Part shown: one piece after another, positions 1 to 8,669 of the stretch
How the letters are laid out: the number at the start of each line of letters is the position of its first letter
Numbering within the stretch: the stretch's first letter is position 1
Source of the DNA: Azonexus sp. R2A61
GTDB taxonomy: Bacteria > Pseudomonadota > Gammaproteobacteria > Burkholderiales > Rhodocyclaceae
NCBI RefSeq assembly: GCF_021401135.1
Contig: NZ_JACBFO010000002.1
Location: 682,001-746,000, forward strand
Direction: 5' to 3'
DNA length: 64,000 bases
The notes under the pieces: model-generated
What the model was told of the DNA's origin: nothing
The model's input: the letters and a program-made list of their open reading frames with translations, nothing else
The model's database searches: none
Translations under genes and position numbers: made by a program

Positions 1-10
1 GTCAACAAGT

Positions 11-45
11 TACGTATAATTTAATCCATCGCAGTTGATCGGAGA
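11..45 (+). promoter_or_regulatory. Putative promoter and ribosome binding site of the GntR gene
   Basis: A TATAAT hexamer lies at 15-20 and a GGAGA Shine-Dalgarno sequence at 41-45, eight bases before the GTG at 54. The matching -35 would fall at or before the window edge, so the promoter is only partly visible. The AT-rich stretch around 11-30 could also hold the operator of the regulator itself. This is inference from position. Confidence 0.35.
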
Positions 46-53
46 CTTTTGTC

Positions 54-734
54 GTGAACAGCCCCGCCACTACCCGCCAGTCGGAACGACTGGGCGAACA
101 GATCGAAGAACGCATCGTCACCGGCTTTTACCCGCCGGGCACGCGGCTCGACGAACAGGAACTGGCCAACGCCTTCGGCGTGTCCCGGACGCCGGTACGC
201 GAAGCGCTGATCCAGTTGTCGTCGGCCGGATTGATCGAGATTCGGCCGCGGCGCGGCGCAACGGTTCCCGAGATCGGTGCCGATCGCGTCTGCGAAATGT
301 TCGAAGTGATGGCCGAACTGGAATCGATGTGCGGTCGTCTGGCCGCCCGGCGCATCACGCCGGCCGAGCAGATGGCGCTGATCGAGGCACACATGGCCTG
401 CCGCTCGGCGCGCGACGCCAACGCACCGGATACCTACTATCAGTTGAACGAGGTATTCCACCTGCGCATCTACGAGGCTTCGCACAACACCTTCCTGCTC
501 GAACAGACCTCGGCGCTGCATCGCCGCCTGCGCCCCTACCGCCGCCTGCAGTTACGGGTGCGCAACCGGATGAGCAATTCCTTCGACGAGCATCAGGCGA
601 TCGTCGACGCGATCGGCAAGGGCGACAGCGACCTGGCGGCAGCCCTGCTGCGCTCGCACGTGATGGTCCAGGGCGAGCGCTTCACCGACCTGGTGGCGAC
701 GATGAAGGACCTGGCGGCAGCAAAAACGGAATAA
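54..734 (+). CDS. GntR family transcriptional regulator, FadR/FCD type
   Basis: 226 aa, GTG start, chosen because GGAGA sits eight bases upstream. The N-terminal winged helix (about residues 10-75, with LDEQELANAFGVSRTPVREA) is the classic GntR helix-turn-helix. The C-terminal all-helical half (about 85-215) is an FCD ligand-binding domain with the usual acidic and histidine residues (for example NEVFHLRIYEASHN), which in this family often bind a metal and an organic acid. It is a cytoplasmic DNA-binding regulator. The gene faces the two-component genes tail to tail, with a palindromic terminator between, so its target cannot be read from context; it may lie left of the window. The ligand is unknown. 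Confidence 0.9.
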   Translation: MNSPATTRQSERLGEQIEERIVTGFYPPGTRLDEQELANAFGVSRTPVREALIQLSSAGLIEIRPRRGATVPEIGADRVCEMFEVMAELESMCGRLAARRITPAEQMALIEAHMACRSARDANAPDTYYQLNEVFHLRIYEASHNTFLLEQTSALHRRLRPYRRLQLRVRNRMSNSFDEHQAIVDAIGKGDSDLAAALLRSHVMVQGERFTDLVATMKDLAAAKTE

Positions 735-775
735 TGTCGTTTGCTGCGGTCGACCGCAGCAAACGACCGTTTTTC
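722..775. terminator. Bidirectional palindromic terminator with TGCGGTCGACCGCA core
   Basis: A perfect 32-bp palindrome at 736-767 is centred on TGCGGTCGACCGCA (745-758). Outer arms AAAAACGG (722-729) and CCGTTTTT (768-775) extend the stem and supply a T-run in either direction. It separates the convergent GntR gene and the GGDEF/EAL gene. One of three perfect hairpins in the window that share this core. Confidence 0.8.
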
Positions 776-2831
776 AGGCGGCGAAGAAAACCCCGGCATC
801 GGCCGCCGGTACCGGCCTGCCCAACAGATAGCCTTGCAGGATGTCGCAACCGTGGCCCACCAGGAAGGCCTTCTGTTCCTCGGTTTCGACCCCCTCCGCC
901 ACCACCTGCAGGCCCAGACTGTGGGCCAGGCTGATCGCCGCGGCACAGATCACCTCGTCGTTGTGGTCGCGGCCGATGTCATTGACGAAGGACTTGTCCA
1001 GTTTCAGGGTATGGACCGGCATCTTCTTCAAATAGGCCAGCGATGAATAGCCAGTGCCGAAATCATCGATGGCCAGGTGCACGCCCATGATCCGCAGGGC
1101 ATTCAGCTGACCGATACAGGCATCGGGATCGCGCATGGCGACCGACTCGGTGACCTCCAGCTCGATATATTGACCGGCCAGCCCATGGCGTTCGATCGTG
1201 GCATGGACGTCCGACAGCAGCGCGGCGGAGCGCAACTGGTAGGCCGACAGGTTGATCGCCACCGATACCATCGCGCCATGTTCGGCATGCCAGGCCTTCA
1301 ACTGCTTGCAAGCCGCCTCGATGACCCACTGTCCGATCGGCCCGATCATGCCGTTTTCCTCGGCGACCGGAATGAACTCGTTCGGCGGCACCATGCCGAG
1401 TGCCGGATGACGCCAGCGGATCAGCGCTTCGAAACCGAGCAGCGCCAGGGTATTGGCATCGAACTTGGGCTGGTAATACAGCTCGAATTGCCCGAAATCC
1501 AGGGCATTGCGCATCTCGCGCTCAAGTTGCAGACGCTGCAGTGCCGCCTGATTCATCTCGCTGGTGAAGAACTGGAAGTTGTTCCGGCCTTCGGCCTTGG
1601 CGTGATACATGGCGATATCGGCATTGCGCATCAACATGCCGCCGTCCATCCCGTCTTCGGGATAAATGGCGACACCGATACTCGGCGTGCTGCTCAGTTC
1701 ATTGCCTTCATACAGATAAGGCGTGTCGTTCAGGCTGCTCAGTATTTTGCTGGCGACCCGGGTCACCGCCTGAACGGTATCGACGCCGTTGAGCACGACC
1801 ACGAACTCGTCGCCCCCCCAGCGGGCCACCTGATCGCTGTCCCTGACATTCGCGCTCAGGCGTTGCGCCACTTCGACCAGCAAGGCGTCGCCCGCATCGT
1901 GGCCCAGCGTGTCATTGATGACCTTGAAGCGGTCCATGTCGATGAACAGTACCGCCATTTTTTCCCGCAGCCGACGCGACTGGGCCATCGCCTGCTCGAT
2001 CCCCTCCATCAGACTGAAGCGGTTGAGCAAACCGGTCAGACTGTCGTGACGCGCCAGGCGGTGAATATGCTCTTCCGCCACCTTGCGCTCGGTCACGTCG
2101 GTGAAGCTGGCGATATGGAAATCGATGTCCTGATAGTCGTTGCGCACGACCGAGATCGATAGGTATTTCGGATAGATCCGGCCATCCTTGTCGCGATCCC
2201 ACAATTCGCCCTGCCAGAACCCCTCCTCCTTGATCGCCGACCACATCCTGCGGTAGACCTCGGGGTCGGTACGCCCGGCCGACAGGAACTTGGGATCGCG
2301 CCCGCGGACTTCGTCCAGTTCGTAACCGGTCAATTTGCTGAACGCCTTGTTGATTTCGACGATGCAGTTGTTCTTGTCGGTGATCATGATGGCTTCACCG
2401 CTCGACTCGAACACGTGCGCCGCCAGACGGAGCTGGCTTTCGGCCCGTTTGCGCTGCAACAGATTGCGCACCCGCACCTTCAGCACGCTGCTGACCACCG
2501 GCTTGGTCAGGTAATCGTCCGCCCCCAGTTCGAGGCCGGCCAGCTGCGTCTGCTCGGAGGTATCGGCGCTGACGAAGATCACGGCGATATCGCGGGTTTC
2601 CTGCCTGTCGCGCAACTGGCGCATGACATCGATTCCGCTCATCCCCGGCATCATCACATCGAGCAGGATCAGGTCGGGCGCCTCCTGAGCGATCGACTTG
2701 AGCGCCGCCTCGCCGCTGGTTGCCGTCTTCAGCCGGTACAGGTCTTTCAGCGCCGACACCAGAAGATGCAGGTTGGCCGGTATGTCGTCGACAAGCAGCA
2801 GCGTCGCCTTGTTGTCATTCAGATGGTTCAT
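774..2831 (-). CDS. Response regulator with REC, PAS, GGDEF and EAL domains (c-di-GMP turnover)
   Basis: 685 aa starting at ATG 2831, preceded by AAGGAG; a longer upstream reading would only overlap the kinase gene. REC domain (about 8-125, phospho-acceptor in LLDVMMPGMSG), PAS domain (about 140-255), GGDEF (about 265-425) with an intact RWGGDEF motif, then EAL (about 440-680) with EALIRW, a DDFGTGYSSL loop and KLDKSFV. Both catalytic domains keep their signature residues, so diguanylate cyclase and phosphodiesterase activity are both possible. The start is four bases from the end of the hybrid kinase gene, so the pair is almost certainly one operon and one phosphorelay. Cytoplasmic. Confidence 0.92.
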   Translation of the reverse strand: MNHLNDNKATLLLVDDIPANLHLLVSALKDLYRLKTATSGEAALKSIAQEAPDLILLDVMMPGMSGIDVMRQLRDRQETRDIAVIFVSADTSEQTQLAGLELGADDYLTKPVVSSVLKVRVRNLLQRKRAESQLRLAAHVFESSGEAIMITDKNNCIVEINKAFSKLTGYELDEVRGRDPKFLSAGRTDPEVYRRMWSAIKEEGFWQGELWDRDKDGRIYPKYLSISVVRNDYQDIDFHIASFTDVTERKVAEEHIHRLARHDSLTGLLNRFSLMEGIEQAMAQSRRLREKMAVLFIDMDRFKVINDTLGHDAGDALLVEVAQRLSANVRDSDQVARWGGDEFVVVLNGVDTVQAVTRVASKILSSLNDTPYLYEGNELSSTPSIGVAIYPEDGMDGGMLMRNADIAMYHAKAEGRNNFQFFTSEMNQAALQRLQLEREMRNALDFGQFELYYQPKFDANTLALLGFEALIRWRHPALGMVPPNEFIPVAEENGMIGPIGQWVIEAACKQLKAWHAEHGAMVSVAINLSAYQLRSAALLSDVHATIERHGLAGQYIELEVTESVAMRDPDACIGQLNALRIMGVHLAIDDFGTGYSSLAYLKKMPVHTLKLDKSFVNDIGRDHNDEVICAAAISLAHSLGLQVVAEGVETEEQKAFLVGHGCDILQGYLLGRPVPAADAGVFFAA

Positions 2832-2835
2832 GCCT

Positions 2836-5631
2836 TCATGCTCCTTCGTTGATCGCCACACCGGCGTCGCGCAGCACCGCCAGTGCACCGGCATGATCGA
2901 ATGCGTCGATGCACTGGACCAGGCGCCCGGCCAACGCATCGGCAGGATGTACCCGACAGTACGCCTGCAACTCGTTCATCACATCGTCCGGGATCACTTC
3001 GCCGGCCGCCAGATAGGGCGCGAGAGCCGCCAGCAGGTCGGCCAGCGAACGGGCCGGAATGACCTCGCCGGCACTGCCTTGATTGGCGCCCTGAATCAGG
3101 CTGCAGGACAGTTCGCCCAGGGTCTGGTCGAACGCCAGCCAGAAGGCGCTCAGCGCCGCCTCGCCGGGAATCTGCTCCGCCTTCAGCGCCCCTTCGAGCA
3201 ACAGCGCCGGCATGACCAGGCGCTGAACGCCCATGTTGCTGAACACACCGCGCAGGGAATGCAGCGCCATGGCCGCTTCGGCACAGCGTTTGCGGGCGAG
3301 CAACGCGGTGAAGTCGTCCTTGAAGCGGGCATAGGTCGACACGGTGTTTTCCACCAGACGACGAGCCAGACTACGATTGCCGTCGAGGCGCTGCACGAAG
3401 TCCTCGAACAGGAAAGCGCCGTCGGCCGCCGCGATGCTCCGCGCGCGCTCGACGCTTTCCGTGCCGTCGGCCTTGTCGAGCACACGCGCAAAACAGGCGG
3501 CGACCTCGGTCGGCATGACCGGCTTGGCAATGAAATCCACCATGCCCGCCTCGCGGCAACGCCGACGGTCCTCTTCAAGCACCGCCGCCGACATCGCCAC
3601 CATCGGCGGACAGGCCGCGCCCAGCCGCTTGCGCAACTGACGGGCCGCCGACAGGCCGTCGAGAACCGGCATGTGCAGATCGAGCACGATCACGTCGAAA
3701 GACTCCTGCTGCGCCCGATCGACTGCCTGCTGACCGTTATCGACCACGACGATCGTTGCCCCCAGGCGTTCGATGAAGGCAACGGCGATCTCCTGATTGA
3801 CCTCCTGATCCTCGGCCAGCAGGACATGAATGCCGCTGAAACGTCGGGCAGCGATCTGCCCGCTCGGCTTCTCGGACTCGCGCAATGACGGCGCAGCTTG
3901 CAGGACGTCGACACGCCCCACCCGGACGGTAAAGCAGAACGTCGAGCCGATCCCGAAGCGCGATGTCGCGGAAATCTCGCCGCCCATCAACGCCACCAGA
4001 TCGTGGCAGATGGCCAGGCCCAGGCCAGTTCCGCCGTATTTCCGGGTCACCGAACTGTCGGCCTGGACGAAGGGTTTGAAAAGCTGCGCGGACTGGGCCG
4101 GCGTCATGCCGATCCCGGTATCGTTGATGCGGAACTGCAGCACGAAATCGTCGGCCGTCTCGGCCAGCTTGCTCACCTCGACCTGGATGCTCCCTTCCTC
4201 GGTGAATTTCAGCGCATTGCCCAGCAGGTTGTGCAGGACTTGCGACAGACGCATCGGGTCGCCAAGCACCTGTGCCGGCACATCGGGGGCTATCGTCAGC
4301 CCCAGCGCCAAGCCCTTTTTTTCGATTTCGGCCGCGAACAAATCGAATCCCTGGCGCAACACCTCGCCAAGCTCGAACGAAATCTGCTCGACCTCCATGC
4401 GCCCCGCCTCGATCTTCGAATAATCGAGAATGTCGTTGAGCAGACGAAGCATGGCCCTGGACGACGCCGAGACCTTGCGCAGATACTTTTCCTGGGTCGG
4501 GGCCAGTTCGCTTTCCAGCACCAGTTCGGTCATGCCGATGATGGCGTTCATCGGCGTACGGATTTCATGGCTCATGTTGGCCAGAAAATCCGATTTGGCC
4601 TGATTGGCCAGTTCGGCCTCGTGCTTGGCCTGCCGCAAGGCTTCCTCGGCCAGCTTGGCCTTGGTGATGTTGCGGGCGATCTTGGATGCGCCGATGATCT
4701 TGCCGGATTCATCGAGAATCGGCGAAACGCTGACCGAGACGTGGATGTGCTCGCCATTCTTGCGCACCCGGACCGTCTCGAAATGTTCGATACGCCCGCC
4801 GTCGCGGATACGCGCCTGGATTTCCGGCTCCTCATGCAGCCGCTCGGGCGGGATCAGCATGGTGATCGATTGGCCAATCGCTTCCTGGGCGGTATAGCCG
4901 AATACCTGCTCCGCCCCCAGGTTCCAGCTGGTGATCGTGCCGTCCAGCGCCTTCGACACGATGGCGTCTTCCGAGGTATCGACGATGGCGGCAATGTGCC
5001 GGGTCTTCAGGCTGTTGCGGATCTGGAAGATCAGCATGCCGATCACGGCGATACTGAACAGCGCAAAGCCGATCGATATCAGCGCCGCCTGCCGGGTGGT
5101 AGCCAGCGCCTCGGCGGACGCCGCCTGGCCCATCGCCACATTGAACTTGATGTGCTTTTCCAGTTTCGCCTGCGTCGCCAGGCCGGCCGGCAAGGTGTTC
5201 ATCAAGGCCGTTTTCGCCTCGTCACGCCTCCCGGCATCAACCAGTTCAACGATCCCCCGCTGCGAAGCGAGGTAATCCTCGACCATCTGGCGCTCGTCCT
5301 CGAAATAACGGCGATCCTCGTCGTTGCTGATGTGCGCCTCGTACTGAGTCAGAAACCAGTCGATGTCCTGCCGGGCTCGCTCAATCGATTTGTCGATTTC
5401 AACGACCGCGGCCTCATCGGTGTTGATCACGCTGCGATAAATCCGCAAACGCAGTTTCAGGAAACTGCTCAGCACGCCGTTGAGCGCGTCCAGGCTGGGC
5501 ACGGTATCGCGATTGGCATAGTTGGCCATGTCGTAGACCCGGTTCATGTAGAACAGATTGCCGCCGGCGATCAGGACCAGCGCCAGCACGACGACCGACA
5601 TCAGGCCCAGCAGATGTCTAGGAATATTCAT
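2836..5631 (-). CDS. Hybrid sensor histidine kinase with REC and Hpt domains
   Basis: 931 aa from ATG 5631, chosen for the strong GGAGGGG just upstream. Two membrane segments (about 8-28 and 190-212) enclose a periplasmic helical sensor region. Then come a PAS domain (about 222-345), HisKA with MSHEIRTPMNAIIGM, HATPase_c with NDTGIGMT and GTGLGL motifs, a REC domain (VLLAEDQEVNQE, DVIVLDLHMPVLDG) and a C-terminal Hpt with ALHSLRGVFSNMGV. The layout H-D-H plus the REC-GGDEF-EAL gene four bases downstream gives a complete His-Asp-His-Asp relay that ends in c-di-GMP control. The stimulus is unknown. Confidence 0.93.
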   Translation of the reverse strand: MNIPRHLLGLMSVVVLALVLIAGGNLFYMNRVYDMANYANRDTVPSLDALNGVLSSFLKLRLRIYRSVINTDEAAVVEIDKSIERARQDIDWFLTQYEAHISNDEDRRYFEDERQMVEDYLASQRGIVELVDAGRRDEAKTALMNTLPAGLATQAKLEKHIKFNVAMGQAASAEALATTRQAALISIGFALFSIAVIGMLIFQIRNSLKTRHIAAIVDTSEDAIVSKALDGTITSWNLGAEQVFGYTAQEAIGQSITMLIPPERLHEEPEIQARIRDGGRIEHFETVRVRKNGEHIHVSVSVSPILDESGKIIGASKIARNITKAKLAEEALRQAKHEAELANQAKSDFLANMSHEIRTPMNAIIGMTELVLESELAPTQEKYLRKVSASSRAMLRLLNDILDYSKIEAGRMEVEQISFELGEVLRQGFDLFAAEIEKKGLALGLTIAPDVPAQVLGDPMRLSQVLHNLLGNALKFTEEGSIQVEVSKLAETADDFVLQFRINDTGIGMTPAQSAQLFKPFVQADSSVTRKYGGTGLGLAICHDLVALMGGEISATSRFGIGSTFCFTVRVGRVDVLQAAPSLRESEKPSGQIAARRFSGIHVLLAEDQEVNQEIAVAFIERLGATIVVVDNGQQAVDRAQQESFDVIVLDLHMPVLDGLSAARQLRKRLGAACPPMVAMSAAVLEEDRRRCREAGMVDFIAKPVMPTEVAACFARVLDKADGTESVERARSIAAADGAFLFEDFVQRLDGNRSLARRLVENTVSTYARFKDDFTALLARKRCAEAAMALHSLRGVFSNMGVQRLVMPALLLEGALKAEQIPGEAALSAFWLAFDQTLGELSCSLIQGANQGSAGEVIPARSLADLLAALAPYLAAGEVIPDDVMNELQAYCRVHPADALAGRLVQCIDAFDHAGALAVLRDAGVAINEGA

Positions 5632-5959
5632 GGCCCCTCCGGAAGGACACACCACAAACCAATCCCGATGTAATTGCACTCACTGTAGAAAAATTTTTAC
5701 CTGTCATCAATGCGGGCAACTATAAAACAAAATAACAAAAACGCAAAATACTTTAAATATGAAATTCTAGCTTCAAAAAAACGGCGCACCGCACACCCGG
5801 TCGACATGGACAAGGCAGTCCGGCGAGGCGTTTTTTCGGACGAACGCGAACGCCCGCCGATGGGCGGGCACTGCACAAGGGGGCCGATCAGCGACCGGAA
5901 AAGGGAATGCGCCGCCGCGTCAGCGGAATGGCGCCGGGAGGACGGCGGCGGCCGGCGTT
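5632..5959. other. Intergenic region, no gene seen
   Basis: About 330 bases between two minus-strand genes. The right side of the kinase start (about 5690-5775) is notably AT-rich and should hold the kinase-gene promoter, read leftward. The remainder is GC-rich with only short spurious frames. No RNA gene or clear terminator was recognised. Confidence 0.5.
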
Positions 5960-7204
5960 TCAGCCGTAGAACGCGTAGGCGATGAAGATCGCGGCGACCA
6001 ACCCGACCGCATCGGCGATCAGGCCGCCGGCCAGCGCATAGCGGGTGCGGGTGATGTTCACGCTGCCGAAGTAGACAGCCAGCACGTAGAAGGTGGTTTC
6101 GGTGGAACCCTGGATGATCGCCGCCAGCCGGCCCTGGAAGGAATCGACGCCGTAGGTCGTCATCACGTCGACCATCAGGCCGCGCGCGCCGGAACCGGAC
6201 AGCGTCTTCATCAAGCCGACCGGCAAGGCCGGCACGAAGGCGTCGTCGAGGCCGAGCGCCAGCACGCCGGCGCGGATGCCGCCGATCAGATAATCCATGC
6301 AACCGGTGGTGCGAAACACCGAAATGGCCACCAGCATGGCAATCAGGTAAGGCACGATCTGGATCGCCACACCGAAGCCTTCCTTGGCGCCGTCGACGAA
6401 GCTTTCATAAACGTCGATGCGCCGCCAGGCAGCAACGCCGACGAACAGTGCGATCAGCGAGACGATGACGGCGCTGCCGAGAAAACCGATGGTGTGGGCC
6501 ATCTGCTCGGGCGGCATGCCGCGCAGCCAGAGGTAGAGTCCTGCGGTCAACGCCGCGAAACCGGCAAAAAAGCCGAGCACCGGCCGGCAGAACAGGTTGA
6601 TGCGCTGCCACCAGGCGACGGCAACCAGCCCGGCACAGAACGACACGAAGGTGCCGAGCAGCGTCGGCAGGAAGATGTCGGCCGCGTTGAAATTCGTCAG
6701 CCCCTGCTGGATCGCCAGACTCTGCCGGATGGCGATGACCGAGGTCGGAATCAGCGTGATGCCGGCTGTGTTGAGCACCAGGAACATGATCATCGGATTG
6801 CTGGCGACGTCCTGGCGCGGATTGATTTCCTGCAGCTCGCGCATCGCCTTGAGGCCGAGCGGCGTCGCCGCATTGTCGAGGCCCAGCAGGTTGGCGGAAA
6901 AATTCATCACGATGCTGCCGCCGGCCGGGTGGCCGGGCGGAATGTCGGGAAAGATGCGCCGGAAGAACGGCGCCACCAGCCGGCCGAAGACGGCGATCAA
7001 GCCGCCCCGCTCGCCGATCTTCATGATCCCCAGCCACAGGCTCATGATGCCGACCAGGCCGAGCGCGATGTCGAAGCCGGTTTTCGCGGTATCGAACAGG
7101 CCGCTCAGCACGCGCCCGAAGACCTCGAGATCGCCCTGCAGCGCCTGGCCGACGGCGGCGGCAAAGCCGATCAGTATGAAACCCACCCAGATTCGATTCA
7201 GCAC
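5960..7204 (-). CDS. Fused SpmA/SpmB-like nucleoside-recognition (GATE) membrane protein
   Basis: 414 aa, about nine hydrophobic segments. The N-terminal half resembles spore maturation protein A (a VMNFSANLLGLDNAATPLG stretch, around residues 100-120) and the C-terminal half resembles SpmB (GSTETTFYVLAVYFG near 370), so it is the single-chain fusion common in non-sporulating Proteobacteria. These proteins share the 'gate' fold of nucleoside transporters, but their substrate is not established. ATG start at 7204. It stands alone: the next minus-strand gene ends 55 bases upstream. The family call is firm; function is unknown. Confidence 0.85.
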   Translation of the reverse strand: MLNRIWVGFILIGFAAAVGQALQGDLEVFGRVLSGLFDTAKTGFDIALGLVGIMSLWLGIMKIGERGGLIAVFGRLVAPFFRRIFPDIPPGHPAGGSIVMNFSANLLGLDNAATPLGLKAMRELQEINPRQDVASNPMIMFLVLNTAGITLIPTSVIAIRQSLAIQQGLTNFNAADIFLPTLLGTFVSFCAGLVAVAWWQRINLFCRPVLGFFAGFAALTAGLYLWLRGMPPEQMAHTIGFLGSAVIVSLIALFVGVAAWRRIDVYESFVDGAKEGFGVAIQIVPYLIAMLVAISVFRTTGCMDYLIGGIRAGVLALGLDDAFVPALPVGLMKTLSGSGARGLMVDVMTTYGVDSFQGRLAAIIQGSTETTFYVLAVYFGSVNITRTRYALAGGLIADAVGLVAAIFIAYAFYG

Positions 7205-7258
7205 CCTGCGCCCCGCCCGTGTTTTGGCCGGCAGTTTACGCCATGGCCGTACCCGGCG

Positions 7259-7960
7259 TCATGCCGGCAACTGCCAGGCGGCCGCCCGGCGCACAGACTC
7301 GGCACGCGGCAACTGCACCAGCACCGGCCGCGCCGCCGCGTCGAGCCAGGCGCAGACGTCCTGCACGGCCAGCGGATCGCCCGCCGTGCAACCAGCCGTC
7401 GGCACGCCCGGCGCCTCGTGCACATGCAGGAAGATGCACGAACCGGCACCGGCGATCCCGGCCGGGTTGTGGGCAATCACCGCGCCGATCGCGTAGCGCC
7501 CGTCGCTGCGCCGCATTTCTTCGGCCGACACCCAGTCGACCGCAACATCGCGGCGATCGACGAGCCGGTTGTAATGGCGCGAGGCCGGATCGTCCACACA
7601 CCTCAGATCGCCCGTCGCGCAACGGTAAGGCAAGCGCAGCGACTGCGCGACGGCACTGTCCGGCCCGGCCTCGCCGAACAGCCCGGTCAGCGCGAAGAGA
7701 CCGGCCGGCGCCCGCCCATCGCCCTCGGTTTTATGCGGATTTCCGTCGTCGACCGCAGCATGCAGGCCGATTCCCCAGGCCAGCCCGGCCCGCCCCAGAC
7801 TGACGGCAACCGGCTCGCCGCAGGCCTGCCAGGGCGCCGCTGCGGTCGACCGGGAGAAACGCTGAAGCATGCCGCCCGTCGACGACCAGTCGTCGGCCAG
7901 GACGCACAGCAATTGGCGGGAATTCGTCAGCGGCAAGGCAGGCTCCAACGCCGGATTCAC
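7259..7960 (-). CDS. Exported or cytoplasmic L,D-transpeptidase-like (YkuD/YafK-type) protein
   Basis: About 233 aa if the GTG at 7960 is used (MNPALEPALPLTNSRQLL). The upstream reading to 8347 is not protein-like and overlaps the sigma-factor gene. The C-terminal half carries the L,D-transpeptidase core, with HNPAG, then IFLHVHEAPG and the catalytic cysteine in VPTAGCTAG. This cysteine motif matches the branch annotated as L,D-peptidoglycan transpeptidase-like rather than the classic SHGCVRL form. No convincing signal peptide is visible from this start, and the Shine-Dalgarno is weak, so the N-terminus is uncertain. Two copies of the recurrent TGCGGTCGAC motif fall inside the gene. Confidence 0.75.
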   Translation of the reverse strand: MNPALEPALPLTNSRQLLCVLADDWSSTGGMLQRFSRSTAAAPWQACGEPVAVSLGRAGLAWGIGLHAAVDDGNPHKTEGDGRAPAGLFALTGLFGEAGPDSAVAQSLRLPYRCATGDLRCVDDPASRHYNRLVDRRDVAVDWVSAEEMRRSDGRYAIGAVIAHNPAGIAGAGSCIFLHVHEAPGVPTAGCTAGDPLAVQDVCAWLDAAARPVLVQLPRAESVRRAAAWQLPA

Positions 7961-8066
7961 CCGGCCTGTTTGAAAACGCGCAGTGTAGCCGGGCGCGGCG
8001 ACTGCTTGCGGTCGACCTGCCGGTTTCCGGAAAAACGACCTTGACCAGAGGCCTTTCGGCCGACAA

Positions 8067-8085
8067 AATAAGAACCATTCTTGAT
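8067..8085. promoter_or_regulatory. Possible Fur-like operator upstream of the FecI-type sigma gene
   Basis: An inverted repeat AAGAA-CCA-TTCTT at 8070-8082 sits about 60 bases before the sigma-factor start. Iron-responsive fecI-type genes are usually Fur-controlled. Against the 19-bp Fur consensus I count only about half the positions matching, so this is a suggestion only. Confidence 0.25.
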
Positions 8086-8141
8086 TGCCAGCCAAGCCAG
8101 CCACCGTCGCACGGCCCAGCCAGCCTCCCGGAGAAGCCCGC

Positions 8142-8669
8142 TTGAGCTCTGTCACCCGAGATTCCGATCCGCTCGTCGACCTGTACGCCGGCCACCACGG
8201 CTGGCTGGTCGGCTGGCTGCGCCGCAAGCTCGGCTGCCCGGACCGGGCCGCCGACATCGCCCAAGACACCTTCCTGCGCATCCTGCTGTCGCGTGATGCA
8301 CTGTTCGCCATGCGCGAACCGCGCGCCTTCCTGACCACCACCGCCAACCGCCTGCTGATCGACCAGACCCGGCGGCAGGCCGTCGAACAGGCCTACCTGG
8401 CCGAACTGATGCAGGCCGGCGAGCAACAGGCCGGTGCGCCGTCGCCGGAAGAGCTGCTGATCGCCGCGCAAGCGCTCGGCCAGATCGCCGTTGCCCTGGA
8501 AAAAGTTTCGACCAAGGCGGCCGAAGCCTTCCTGCTGCATTATCTCGACGGTCTCGGCCACGCCGAGATTGCCGAGCGACAAGGCGTCAGCACGCGGATG
8601 GTGCGCAAATACCTGGTCCAGTGCCTGCTGCATTGCGCCGACCTGCTGCCGGCACGGCACGGATCATGA
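8142..8669 (+). CDS. ECF sigma factor, FecI type
   Basis: 175 aa from the TTG at 8142, preferred over an upstream TTG (8085) because CGGAGAAG ends seven bases before it. Sigma region 2 (about 10-80, with DLYAGHHGWLVGWLRRKL and DIAQDTFLRIL) and region 4 (about 115-165, ending in a helix-turn-helix with HAEIAERQGVSTRMVRKYL) are clear. It belongs to the group that directs RNA polymerase to TonB-receptor genes after a cell-surface signal. It overlaps the FecR gene in an ATGA junction, so it is the first gene of a signalling cassette controlling the receptor at 9819. Confidence 0.93.
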   Translation: MSSVTRDSDPLVDLYAGHHGWLVGWLRRKLGCPDRAADIAQDTFLRILLSRDALFAMREPRAFLTTTANRLLIDQTRRQAVEQAYLAELMQAGEQQAGAPSPEELLIAAQALGQIAVALEKVSTKAAEAFLLHYLDGLGHAEIAERQGVSTRMVRKYLVQCLLHCADLLPARHGS

